Shown: piece by piece, positions 41,985 to 49,687 of the stretch
Numbering within the stretch: the stretch's first letter is position 1
How the letters are laid out: each line of letters begins with the position of its first letter
From: Candidatus Marinamargulisbacteria bacterium SCGC AG-343-D04
GTDB lineage: Bacteria > Margulisbacteria > Marinamargulisbacteria > GCA-2716485 > GCA-002719695
Direction: 5' to 3'
DNA length: 49,742 nt
Assembly: GCA_003265885.1 (NCBI GenBank)
Contig: QFBQ01000006.1
Span: 1-49,742 of the forward strand
The notes under the pieces: model-generated
Database searches by the model: none
What the model saw: the letters and a program-made list of their open reading frames with translations, nothing else
What the model was told of the DNA's origin: nothing
Made by a program: the position numbers and the translations under genes

Positions 41985-43182
41985 GATCTACCATTCCTTT
42001 AACTTTCATAGGCAAACCTAGTAACCGAATAAAGCCAGTAGCATCTTGTTGATTATAGAGTTCTGTATCAGAAAATGAGGCAAGATCATCTAGATATAGA
42101 CTTTTGTCTGCTGTTACTCCAGCAGGCACACAATTGCCTTTATATAGTTTCAATTTTACTTCTCCCGAGACGTCTTTTTGAGTACGATCTACAAAACCAT
42201 CTAAAGACTCTCTTAATAAAGAAAACCATTTTCCATCATACACACATGTTGCATAATCTATGGCTAACTGATGCTTAATTTTTAAAGTTTCTCTATCCAA
42301 TACCAATTGCTCTAAATATTGATGAGCTTCATATAGAATCTCTCCTCCAGGTGTTTCATACACACCACGAGATTTCATGCCAACCAATCTGTTTTCAATT
42401 AAATCACATTGTCCTATTCCATGTTTAGATCCATAGTCATTACAGGCCTCTAATAAAGCCACCGGGTCTAATTTTTTACCGTTAAGTGCAATAGGTTCTC
42501 CTTCTTTAAAAGTTAAAGAAATCTCCTCAGCTTCATCAGGAGCCTTTTCAAGGGTATTTGATAGAGTAAACACATCCTCTTTTGGAGATAATGCCGGATC
42601 TTCCAAATCTCCCCCTTCATGACTAATATGCCAAATATTTCTATCTTCAGAATAAATACGTTTTTTAGATTGCACTATAGGGATATTGCGTTCTTCTGCA
42701 TATGCGATACAGTCCTCTCGTGAATGTAAATTCCATTTATCGTCTTTCCAAGGAGCAATAATCTCTAAATGAGGAGCCAAGGCCATAAATGTTAATTCAA
42801 ACCGAACTTGGTCATTGCCTTTTCCTGTAGCTCCGTGTGCTACAGCATAGGCTCCTTCTTGAATGGCAATATCTACCATTCGCTTAGCAATTAAAGGCCG
42901 ACCAAAACTGGTTCCAAGCAAATATTTTCCTTCATAAATAGCTCCCGCTTTTAAAGTAGGATAAATATAGTCTGTAATGAACTCTTCACGTAGATCTTCA
43001 ATAAAGACCTTTGAAGCGCCTGTATTAAGAGCTTTTTCTTCTAAGCCATCCAACTCATCTGCCTGCCCTAGATTGGCACACATTGCAATGACATCCACGT
43101 CATAGTTTTCTTTGAGCCAGGGAATCATGATAGAAGTATCTAATCCCCCAGAGTAAGCTAAAACAACTGATTTTTTTCCCAT
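41974..43182 (-). CDS. argG: Argininosuccinate synthase
   Basis: Joins citrulline and aspartate with ATP. The 402-residue protein has the pyrophosphatase loop AYSGGLDTS at 9-17, GTSFGRPLIAK, AHGATGKGNDQVRFE and PWKDDKWNLHSREDCI, all of type 1 argininosuccinate synthases. GAGGAATTAAA precedes the ATG. A sigma70-like promoter at 43237-43265 gives a leader of about 48 bases containing ACAAAA and TTTTGT that can pair. It is separated from argF by 375 bases, so the arginine genes form two transcription units. Confidence 0.97.
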   Translation of the reverse strand: MGKKSVVLAYSGGLDTSIMIPWLKENYDVDVIAMCANLGQADELDGLEEKALNTGASKVFIEDLREEFITDYIYPTLKAGAIYEGKYLLGTSFGRPLIAKRMVDIAIQEGAYAVAHGATGKGNDQVRFELTFMALAPHLEIIAPWKDDKWNLHSREDCIAYAEERNIPIVQSKKRIYSEDRNIWHISHEGGDLEDPALSPKEDVFTLSNTLEKAPDEAEEISLTFKEGEPIALNGKKLDPVALLEACNDYGSKHGIGQCDLIENRLVGMKSRGVYETPGGEILYEAHQYLEQLVLDRETLKIKHQLAIDYATCVYDGKWFSLLRESLDGFVDRTQKDVSGEVKLKLYKGNCVPAGVTADKSLYLDDLASFSDTELYNQQDATGFIRLLGLPMKVKGMVDRDN

Positions 43183-43236
43183 TTTAATTCCTCACTGAAG
43201 ATTCTACAAAAATATGATACTTTTGTGTTTATAAGT

Positions 43237-43265
43237 GTTATACCATCTATACCTGAAGCATTCAA
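43237..43265 (-). promoter_or_regulatory. argG-argH-ndk promoter
   Basis: On the minus strand TTGAAT (43260-43265) and TATAAC (43237-43242) are 17 bases apart, a good sigma70-type pair. The -35 box overlaps TGAATGCTTCA, a small dyad that recalls half of an ArgR box (TGAAT/ATTCA), though the spacing is wrong. The predicted start near 43230 leaves a 48-base leader with a ribosome site. Confidence 0.6.
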
Positions 43266-43296
43266 TAATAAATGATAAACAATAGAACATATTTGA

Positions 43297-43386
43297 TTAG
43301 ATGTTTATCTTTAACAACACTTTTGTATCGTTCTTTAAATAATAAGAAATAGCAAAAAGAATCGCTATTAAAAATGAAATTATCAT
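43297..43386 (-). CDS. Possible 29-residue single-helix membrane peptide
   Basis: The frame starts with ATG at 43386 and encodes a strongly hydrophobic stretch (MIISFLIAILFAISYYL) followed by a charged tail (KNDTKVLLKINI). This is the make-up of a small membrane peptide. AGGA lies only two bases before the ATG, which is too close for a good ribosome site, but TTGAGA and TATGAT spaced by 18 bases overlap the start and could give a leaderless mRNA. An A/T-rich gap can produce such frames by chance, so support is weak. Confidence 0.22.
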   Translation of the reverse strand: MIISFLIAILFAISYYLKNDTKVLLKINI

Positions 43387-43557
43387 AGTCCTATTAGGAT
43401 TTTTATCTCAACACACATCTCATCACGAGCTTTCTCACCCTAAAGAAATGCTTGAAGTTGAATTTGTATCGTGAGAATTATATTGCTTTTAGATCATTTA
43501 ATAAGAATAGTGACTTTGAGCCCACTTAATGCTGTATAAATGAAAAAGGCTATAAAA

Positions 43558-44418
43558 CTAATGGGTTAAATAATCCATAATAGCCTTCTGTGCATGCAAT
43601 CTATTTTCAGCTTGATCAAAAATCCGTGATTGAGAACCTTCCATGCAGCTCTCCGTAATTTCTTCACCTTTATGCGCCGGCAGGCAATGTAATATGATAG
43701 CATTATCTGGGGCATATTTAAGTAATTCTGCGTTAACTTGATAACCCGTAAAATTATCAATGGACTTCCCACTCTCTTCTTCCCCCATAGACACCCATGT
43801 ATCAGTGTATATAACCTGAGAGTTTTTGATCGCTTTTCTGACATCATATTCAGAATCATACCCGTCACACTCAAAACCTTTTGGCGTGCTACAGCCCGCG
43901 CTAATACCTAACTTTCCACACAGTTCCAAAAAAGATCTGCAGACATTATTTCCATCACCTACATACGTACAATGTATACTATTCACGTCCTGAAAATTTT
44001 CTTTTATTGTAAGGAGATCGGCTACTGCCTGACACGGATGTGATGCATCTGTGAGTCCATTGATAACAGGAATAGACGAATAACGTGCAAATTCCTCAAT
44101 AATAGCATGATCAAAAGTCCGAATCATCACCATGTCTACGTATCTCGATAATACTCGCGATACATCTTTTATGTCTTCTCTTTCTCCTAAACCTACTTCA
44201 TTTTTGTGTAATGTTATGGGAGATCCTCCCAATTGCCGTATTCCTACTTCAAAAGATACTCTCGTCCTTAATGAAGGCTTTTCAAACAATAAACCCACCG
44301 TTTTACCTTCTAATGATGAATAGCTCTTTTTATTTTGCTTCATCTCAAGCGCGGTATCTAGCAGCTCTTCTAAAACAGGTTTATCTATAGACTGTATATC
44401 TAAAAAATGTTTGGTCAT
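43558..44418 (-). CDS. argF: Ornithine carbamoyltransferase
   Basis: Forms citrulline from ornithine and carbamoyl phosphate. The 286-residue protein has the carbamoyl-phosphate loop SLRTR at 49-53 (STRTR in most relatives), HPCQ at 127-130, a DTWVSMG ornithine-side motif at about 206-212 and HCLP at 244-247. It is somewhat shorter than the usual 300-320 residues. The gene overlaps argB by four bases and is the last of the rplS-linked arginine genes; a 375-base gap follows before argG. Confidence 0.96.
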   Translation of the reverse strand: MTKHFLDIQSIDKPVLEELLDTALEMKQNKKSYSSLEGKTVGLLFEKPSLRTRVSFEVGIRQLGGSPITLHKNEVGLGEREDIKDVSRVLSRYVDMVMIRTFDHAIIEEFARYSSIPVINGLTDASHPCQAVADLLTIKENFQDVNSIHCTYVGDGNNVCRSFLELCGKLGISAGCSTPKGFECDGYDSEYDVRKAIKNSQVIYTDTWVSMGEEESGKSIDNFTGYQVNAELLKYAPDNAIILHCLPAHKGEEITESCMEGSQSRIFDQAENRLHAQKAIMDYLTH

Positions 44419-45272
44419 GGCTCAATCATCGTTCCGATACCTGTATCGGTAAATAGTTCTAATAATACAGCATGAGGAATTGTTCCATTAATAATATGTA
44501 CGTGTTCTACACCGTTTTCTATGGCTTTGGTCGCACAGGTTAATTTGGGCAACATTCCACCTTGAACATCATCATGGTTTAAAAAATCCTTTGCTTCTTT
44601 TAAGTGCAACTTAGACTGAAGTTTTTTTTCAATTTTTAGCCCTTGAACATCCGTTAAAAAAATAAGCTTTGTAGCCTTCAACGCAATTGCAATAGCTTCA
44701 GCAACATGATCGGCATTCATATTAAGACTTTCTCGTTCTTTAGATTGACCAATAGAAGAAATCACAGGAATATACCCTTGTTCACTCACCGTATTTAACA
44801 ATGACTCATCTACATTTTGAATATCACCCACAAAGCCCAAATCCTGATTTTTTTTAGATCGAATACGTTTGGCTGTAAACAAAGATCCATCTTTACCTGA
44901 TAAACCAACGGCTTTTCCTCCTTGATGATTAATCATAGATACAATTTCAGAATTAACTTTACCCACCAATACCATTTCTGTAATTTCTAAAGTTTCACCA
45001 TCCGTCACTCGTAAACCCTCAATAAACGTCGCTTTCTTGCCTAACTTCTCCATCCATTTCGAGACTTCTTTTCCCCCTCCATGAACAATAACTGGATTCA
45101 GTCCAATATATTTTAATAAGGCAATATCTTGAGCAAATTTCACTTTTAATTCGTCATCAATCATAATAGATCCACCATATTTGATCACGATAGTCTTTCC
45201 AGAAAAACGTTTTATATAAGGAAACGCTTCTAATAATATGTTAGCTCGTTCTATTTTATCTTTCATAATCAT
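44415..45272 (-). CDS. argB: Acetylglutamate kinase
   Basis: Phosphorylates N-acetylglutamate, often the arginine-sensitive step. The 285-residue amino-acid kinase has VIKYGGS near 28-34, VHGGGKEVSKWME, the substrate region GLRVTDGETLEI and FLTDVQGL. In arginine-sensitive enzymes an N-terminal helix precedes the kinase core. Here about 20 residues precede KTIVIKYGG (IERANILLEAFPYIKRF), which would allow the hexameric, arginine-inhibited form, but this is inference. It lies two bases after argJ and overlaps argF. Confidence 0.97.
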   Translation of the reverse strand: MIMKDKIERANILLEAFPYIKRFSGKTIVIKYGGSIMIDDELKVKFAQDIALLKYIGLNPVIVHGGGKEVSKWMEKLGKKATFIEGLRVTDGETLEITEMVLVGKVNSEIVSMINHQGGKAVGLSGKDGSLFTAKRIRSKKNQDLGFVGDIQNVDESLLNTVSEQGYIPVISSIGQSKERESLNMNADHVAEAIAIALKATKLIFLTDVQGLKIEKKLQSKLHLKEAKDFLNHDDVQGGMLPKLTCATKAIENGVEHVHIINGTIPHAVLLELFTDTGIGTMIEP

Positions 45273-45274
45273 AG

Positions 45275-46462
45275 TTAGTTATACTCCGTATTAATATCAA
45301 TATAGCCTTTTGTTAGATCACATCCCCACGCTTTAGCGCTATCAGTTCCTAATCCACAATCGATGGTAATATCTACCTCTGAGTTTGCCAATTCTTTTTT
45401 GACTAAACCCAACTGAATAGAAGTAGGTTCTCCATGTTTAAACAAACAACTTTTTCCAACATAAATAGATACTTTATTTGGATTCAACTTTACTGAAGGA
45501 TCTTTTCCTATCGCCATCATAATACGTCCCCAATTCGGATCCTCTCCATGTATAGCTGTTTTAACCAATGGTGAATCTATGACGTTTTTAGCCATTATTC
45601 GTGCATCTTTTACAGACGCAGCTTGTCTTACGTCAACACTAATAAGTTTTGTTGCACCTTCTCCATCTTTTGCAATAAGTTTAGCCAAGTCTATACATAC
45701 CTCTGTTAGAAGATTTTGAAACATGTCAGATTGCTTTTTATCGTTACTGGCTATGTTATATTGTCCTGTTGCAAAACATACCACCATGTCATTCGTAGAG
45801 GTATCTGTATCGACACTCATCATGTTATAAGAGCATTTGATTGCTTTTGATAAATAATCTTGCAATTGTGAAGAGTTCACAGAAACATTCGTCACCAAAA
45901 AACCCAAGGTTGTTGCCATATTTGGAGCAATCATGCCACTCCCTTTGGTGATTCCTGACACAGTAATGGTTTTTTTTCCGATTTTCATGGATTTTGTGAC
46001 AAATTTTTTGGTGAGATCTGTTGTTAAGATCGCTTCGGCAACTTTATCACCATTTTTGACTTTTACACTTTTAAACAAATTGGGAATATGTTTCTCGATG
46101 GATTCCATCGGCAACTTTTTTCCAATAATACCTGTTGAAGCCACCCCTACTTCACTGGGGTTTATCTGTAAATATTCTGATGTTAATTGAGCGAGAGCTT
46201 TAGTGTGGCTTTCTCCCTCTTTTCCCGTTGCCGCATTGGCGTTACCTGAGTTAATGATCATGGCTTTTAAGGTGTGTCGCTTTGCACACTTTTTGGTATA
46301 GGTAACACTGGACGCAGAAAATTTACTCTGTGTAAAAACAGCTGCAGACGCCACTGCATTCGGCACATAAATATAGGACAAATCTAGACCAGATTCTTTA
46401 ATTCCTGCATGAATAGCATGTCCAAACACACCATCTACATCAGTTATACTCTGTTTACCCAT
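45275..46462 (-). CDS. argJ: Glutamate N-acetyltransferase / ornithine acetyltransferase
   Basis: ArgJ moves the acetyl group from acetylornithine back to glutamate, so the pathway is cyclic. Bifunctional forms also use acetyl-CoA. The 395-residue precursor self-cleaves at KGSGMIAPNMATTLGF before T184, the nucleophile. Other marks are MIINSGNANAATG (68-80), GVASTGIIG and HGEDPNWGRI. Length is normal. AGGAGATTTAT before the ATG gives a ribosome site. No separate argA or argE is present in the window, in line with an ArgJ pathway. Confidence 0.97.
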   Translation of the reverse strand: MGKQSITDVDGVFGHAIHAGIKESGLDLSYIYVPNAVASAAVFTQSKFSASSVTYTKKCAKRHTLKAMIINSGNANAATGKEGESHTKALAQLTSEYLQINPSEVGVASTGIIGKKLPMESIEKHIPNLFKSVKVKNGDKVAEAILTTDLTKKFVTKSMKIGKKTITVSGITKGSGMIAPNMATTLGFLVTNVSVNSSQLQDYLSKAIKCSYNMMSVDTDTSTNDMVVCFATGQYNIASNDKKQSDMFQNLLTEVCIDLAKLIAKDGEGATKLISVDVRQAASVKDARIMAKNVIDSPLVKTAIHGEDPNWGRIMMAIGKDPSVKLNPNKVSIYVGKSCLFKHGEPTSIQLGLVKKELANSEVDITIDCGLGTDSAKAWGCDLTKGYIDINTEYN

Positions 46463-46471
46463 ATAAATCTC

Positions 46472-47479
46472 CTAAATACGTAGTGCTATTTGAGGAAGCC
46501 CCATCGTTTCCGGCAAATCAAACATCAAATTCATATTTTGAATAGCTTGCCCCGATGCGCCCTTTATCAAGTTATCTATTGATGCAAAAAGTATAACTGT
46601 TTTTTCTGTCACTTGTTTTAATGTAATATGACAGGTATTACTACCCACGCTATCTTGTGTAGTCGCTTTATGATCGAGACCATGCACCTCGACAAAAGGA
46701 GCTTCATTGTAAAATTCTGTATATATTGCCTGAACATCATCATAGTTTAAGGAATTAGACAGTGTTATATAGCAAGACGCTATAATACCACGAGACATCG
46801 GAACAAGATGTGGCGAAAAAACAATATCGCAGTGACAATGCTCTTTTAACTCTGCTTGATGACGATGTGCATTCGTATTGTAAGCAGATAAATGCTCATT
46901 TACTTCGCAATAATGAGTACCCTCACTGGCCTTTTTTCCAGCGCCAGTTACTCCTGATTTTGCATCTATCACTGCATTTGATATAAGTCCCTGTTTAGTC
47001 AGGGGATATAAGGCCAAAATACTCGCCGTTGAATAACAACCAGGGTTAGCTACAAAAGATGCCTGTTTAATCTCTTTTTTATAGATTTCTGGTAAACCAT
47101 ATGGAACCCCTGTCAATTGCTCTGGATTCATATGCTTTTCTAAATAAAATTTTTGAAATAATGAGGAGTCATTCAATCTAAAATCTGCAGATAAATCTAT
47201 AATTTTACACTCTAAAGTTAATAGATCAGACATCATAGGATGAACAGTTCCATGAGGAACTGCCAAAAATAAGCAATCTAGATCGGTCTTTTTTTTAGGA
47301 TCAAAGGCCTCAAATTTAGGAGGCAAGTTCTTTGCCCCTGGAAATATATCCACAACATCTTTGTCTACGGCCTGATGCGAATAAAGAGATGTAATCGTTA
47401 TTTGTGGATGATGTTGTAACAAACGAACACATTCAATACCTGTGTACCCTGTTGCCCCTACAATTCCAACTTTAATCAT
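46472..47479 (-). CDS. argC: N-acetyl-gamma-glutamyl-phosphate reductase
   Basis: Reduces acetylglutamyl phosphate to the semialdehyde with NADPH. The 335-residue protein has the Rossmann loop GATGYTG at 8-14, FLAVPHGTVH (71-80) and the catalytic C148 in VANPGCYSTAS. Its ATG immediately follows the rplS stop codon with no intervening base, and its ribosome site must lie within the end of rplS. This places the arg genes in the ribosomal-protein transcript. The next enzyme, ArgD, is not encoded in the window. Confidence 0.97.
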   Translation of the reverse strand: MIKVGIVGATGYTGIECVRLLQHHPQITITSLYSHQAVDKDVVDIFPGAKNLPPKFEAFDPKKKTDLDCLFLAVPHGTVHPMMSDLLTLECKIIDLSADFRLNDSSLFQKFYLEKHMNPEQLTGVPYGLPEIYKKEIKQASFVANPGCYSTASILALYPLTKQGLISNAVIDAKSGVTGAGKKASEGTHYCEVNEHLSAYNTNAHRHQAELKEHCHCDIVFSPHLVPMSRGIIASCYITLSNSLNYDDVQAIYTEFYNEAPFVEVHGLDHKATTQDSVGSNTCHITLKQVTEKTVILFASIDNLIKGASGQAIQNMNLMFDLPETMGLPQIALRI

Positions 47480-47836
47480 CTACTTTTCTGTTCTATCTTT
47501 TAATCGGTTCGCTTTTGCACCTATTTTATCTCTAAGATAATATAATTTTGATCGACGAACTTTAGATCTCTTTACTATTTCTACTTTAGAAACTAAAGGA
47601 GAATGAAGAAGAAATGTTTTTTCAAGACCCACTCCATCAACAATTTTCCTAACCGTAAAAGAGGCTCTCGAAAGAGATCCTTTTTTCTTGATTACAGTTC
47701 CTTGAAAACGTTGTATCCGCTGTTTCTTACCTTCCATGATAACTTTATGGACAATAACTGTATCACCCGTTTGGATATCTTCTACAGATTCTTTTAATTG
47801 ACTTTTTTCTATGTCTTCTATTATTTTATGTGTCAC
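47480..47836 (-). CDS. rplS: 50S ribosomal protein L19
   Basis: L19 lies at the interface of the two ribosomal subunits. The 118-residue protein has the family marks QTGDTVIVHKVIMEGKKQRIQ, FQGTVIKKKG, SFTVRKIVDGVGLEKTFLLHSP and VKRSKVRRSKLYYLRD. It overlaps the end of trmD by 11 bases and directly abuts argC. The order trmD-rplS is conserved in many bacteria; the attached argC is not. Confidence 0.97.
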   Translation of the reverse strand: MTHKIIEDIEKSQLKESVEDIQTGDTVIVHKVIMEGKKQRIQRFQGTVIKKKGSLSRASFTVRKIVDGVGLEKTFLLHSPLVSKVEIVKRSKVRRSKLYYLRDKIGAKANRLKDRTEK

Positions 47837-48581
47837 TTTTTTTCACCGCCATTTCTTTAATAATTCGTGTTAAGCATTTTTTCTCTTCGTTATTTACATG
47901 TTTCTTCCCCATTAAATCGGGTCTGTTAAACACTGTATTCTTTAATGCCTCCTGCAATTTATATGTTTTTATTGCATTATGGTTACCAGATCTCAATATC
48001 TCTGGCACACTCTGATCTAAAAACCTTACAGGCTGAGTAAACTGAGGAGATTCTAATAACTCATTAAAATGAGTATCATCTTCAATACAGTCAGGGTTGC
48101 CTAACACTCCCTCACATTGTCTTATTAAAGACTCCGCGATAACTGCTGAAGCACAATCTCCACTGTTTACTATATAGTCTCCAATTGAAACACGCTCAAT
48201 TGGTAATACATCAAAGATCCGTTCATCTATTCCTTCATAGTATCCAGATATTAATATTATATCTTTATTACTCTTGAATAGTGCCTTAGAAAGTTGTTGA
48301 TTCAACACCTTTCCCTTAGGGCAAGTATATATTATACGCATGTTTTTATAATCTTCAATACTTGTTACTGCATCAAAGACAACATCTGCTCTTAATAACA
48401 TCCCCATTTTATGTGAAAAAGGGTAATGATCCACCTTTTTATGCCCGCCCTTTCCAAACTCTCTTAAATCTACCGTATTAAATAAAAAGCGCTTATTTTC
48501 ATAAGCGCGTTTTATTAATCCTTTAAGCAAAAAATGATTGAGTTGCTCTGGAAATAAGGTAATACAGTGTAGCTGTAACAC
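47826..48581 (-). CDS. trmD: tRNA (guanine-N1)-methyltransferase TrmD, divergent
   Basis: TrmD methylates G37 next to the anticodon and prevents frameshifts. I take GTG at 48581, one base after the ylqD stop, which gives 251 residues and the usual start (VLQLHCITLFPEQ); the longer frame from 48668 would overlap ylqD. The knot region is recognisable: TCPKGKVLNQ, SGYYEGIDERI, SIGDYIVNSGD, EGVLGN, EDDTHFNELLESPQFTQP and EILRSGNH. Several near-invariant positions differ. The GGGPGM loop reads SHKMGM, CGRYEG reads SGYYEG, and LSGGE reads VNSGD. The catalytic-side Arg and Asp (SLIRQ, IEDD) are kept. Confidence 0.9.
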   Translation of the reverse strand: MLQLHCITLFPEQLNHFLLKGLIKRAYENKRFLFNTVDLREFGKGGHKKVDHYPFSHKMGMLLRADVVFDAVTSIEDYKNMRIIYTCPKGKVLNQQLSKALFKSNKDIILISGYYEGIDERIFDVLPIERVSIGDYIVNSGDCASAVIAESLIRQCEGVLGNPDCIEDDTHFNELLESPQFTQPVRFLDQSVPEILRSGNHNAIKTYKLQEALKNTVFNRPDLMGKKHVNNEEKKCLTRIIKEMAVKKSDT

Positions 48582-48582
48582 C

Positions 48583-49017
48583 TTAGCTTGCTGTGATTTT
48601 ATCAAATTGTGAAGGGGATGCAGAAATCTTTTGTACGACACCATCCTCAACAACCACTTCAACTCCACCTAGCTTTTCATATAGATTATCACCTACTGAA
48701 ACTGTTACAAAACCATCTACAGGCCCCTGGGAATAAAGAGAATTTAATTTCAACTCCTCAATAAAGCCTGTTTGCTCGTTTTCTGAATTAACATATTTCT
48801 TGGCATCATTAATCTCTGCGTTCAATTGATGTGCCGCTGGATCATTGCTATCTAATGAAAGAAGTTTCGTTTCATTTTCATTTATTTTATTTTTATAAAA
48901 CGATATATTCTCTTTTAATTCATGCTTTAAAAAAGACTTGAAACGTTCTGTAACAACAGCCTTTGTCACAACTTGTCGTTTTAAAATAACCTGTGGTTTT
49001 TTTTGTTTTTCTGCCAT
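48583..49017 (-). CDS. ylqD: YlqD-family protein
   Basis: A 144-residue protein. The N terminus (VILKRQVVTKAVVTERFKSF), the central helical region with a coiled-coil-like stretch (about 35-85), and the C-terminal module (GPVDGFVTVSVGDNLYEK, then VVVEDGVVQKI) match YlqD. That family lies between the KH gene and rimM-trmD in Bacillus. The function of YlqD is not known; a link to ribosome maturation is inferred from position. AAGGAATTTAAAT precedes the ATG. In the usual order rimM would follow, but here trmD comes next with a one-base gap. Confidence 0.8.
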   Translation of the reverse strand: MAEKQKKPQVILKRQVVTKAVVTERFKSFLKHELKENISFYKNKINENETKLLSLDSNDPAAHQLNAEINDAKKYVNSENEQTGFIEELKLNSLYSQGPVDGFVTVSVGDNLYEKLGGVEVVVEDGVVQKISASPSQFDKITAS

Positions 49018-49032
49018 ATTTAAATTCCTTAA

Positions 49033-49275
49033 TTATGCATCGTTATTGGTTAATATCTCAACCGTCACTTTTTTATTTGTTTTAGCCGCAGCTGCTTTTA
49101 CTACAGTACGAATGGCATTTGCGATACGACCTTCTTTTCCGATAACTTTACCTACATCTTCTTGTGACACCCTAATTTCTAATATCATAATGCTTTCTCC
49201 AGATGTTTCGGTTATCACGACTTGTTCTGGATAATCTACTAACGCTTTTACAATTATTTCTACTAAGTCTTTCAT
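49033..49275 (-). CDS. khpA: KH-domain RNA-binding protein KhpA
   Basis: An 80-residue protein consisting of one type II KH domain with the RNA-binding GKEG loop at 46-49 (KVIGKEGRIANAIR). In Firmicutes KhpA pairs with KhpB (EloR) and binds many RNAs, influencing cell elongation and division. Its place between rpsP and ylqD is the conserved one. GAGGTGCAAAG before the ATG gives the ribosome site. Confidence 0.95.
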   Translation of the reverse strand: MKDLVEIIVKALVDYPEQVVITETSGESIMILEIRVSQEDVGKVIGKEGRIANAIRTVVKAAAAKTNKKVTVEILTNNDA

Positions 49276-49322
49276 CTTTGCACCTCTTCAATTTCTATAT
49301 ATTTTTATTATACTCTATTTTT

Positions 49323-49634
49323 TTAATCTTCTGAATTCGATTTTTTTCTATCCTTTTTCTTAACATTTAATTGACTTGATACCCGTTTAATATCTTTTAT
49401 AAACCCCTTACTTGCTAACAACCTTCTAACGGTCGCTGTTGGTTGAGCCCCAACTGAAAGCCAGTATGAAATTCTTTCTTCATTAAATTTCAATTCTTCC
49501 ATGTTTTTAGGATTATAAAACCCTAACTCCTCCAACACTTTTCCATCTCTAGGTTTACGCTGATCTACTGAAACCACTCTATAGACAGGGTTTTTCTTCT
49601 TTCCAAATCGTTTTAATCGTATAGCTACTGCCAC
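49323..49634 (-). CDS. rpsP: 30S ribosomal protein S16
   Basis: S16 is a 30S assembly protein. I take GTG at 49634 as start: AGGAGGTG lies five bases upstream and the product begins VAVAIRLKRFGKKKNPVYRVV as in relatives, while the longer ATG frame from 49655 would place the ribosome site inside the gene. The protein has 103 residues with the normal core (EELGFYNPK, YWLSVGAQPTATVRRLL) and a basic tail extended by about 20 residues. It heads the rpsP-khpA-ylqD-trmD-rplS-argCJBF operon. Confidence 0.96.
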   Translation of the reverse strand: MAVAIRLKRFGKKKNPVYRVVSVDQRKPRDGKVLEELGFYNPKNMEELKFNEERISYWLSVGAQPTATVRRLLASKGFIKDIKRVSSQLNVKKKDRKKSNSED

Positions 49635-49658
49635 TATTACACCTCCTAGTTTCAAACA

Positions 49659-49687
49659 AACATACCAAAGGACTTCCTTTTGGTCAA
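49659..49687 (-). promoter_or_regulatory. Operon promoter of rpsP with a dyad in the spacer
   Basis: On the minus strand TTGACC (49682-49687) and TATGTT (49659-49664) are 17 bases apart. The spacer reads as a near-perfect dyad (CCAAAAGGA, then TCCTTTGG), which could be an operator. The predicted start near 49652 leaves a leader of about 18 bases holding the ribosome site of rpsP. Confidence 0.65.

Larger units (their letters stand above)
43183..43557. other. 375-base gap between argF and argG
   Basis: The gap holds the argG promoter (43237-43265), a possible 29-residue membrane-peptide frame on the minus strand (43297-43386) and little else I can support. AATAGC and GCTATT form a short inverted repeat near 43350-43371. 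No ArgR box with both half-sites, no attenuator and no larger reading frame is visible. A 40-codon open frame on the plus strand near 43348-43475 lacks a usual start codon. Confidence 0.5.

Noticed and set aside
43250..43282. ArgR operator before argG
   Set aside because: TGAATGCTTCA and ATTCAATAATAAATGAT resemble half-sites, but neither has both TGAAT and ATTCA halves at the right spacing.
43348..43475. Plus-strand open frame in the argF-argG gap
   Set aside because: About 40 codons are open, but there is no ATG, GTG or TTG at a useful place and no ribosome site; it is antisense to the possible small peptide.
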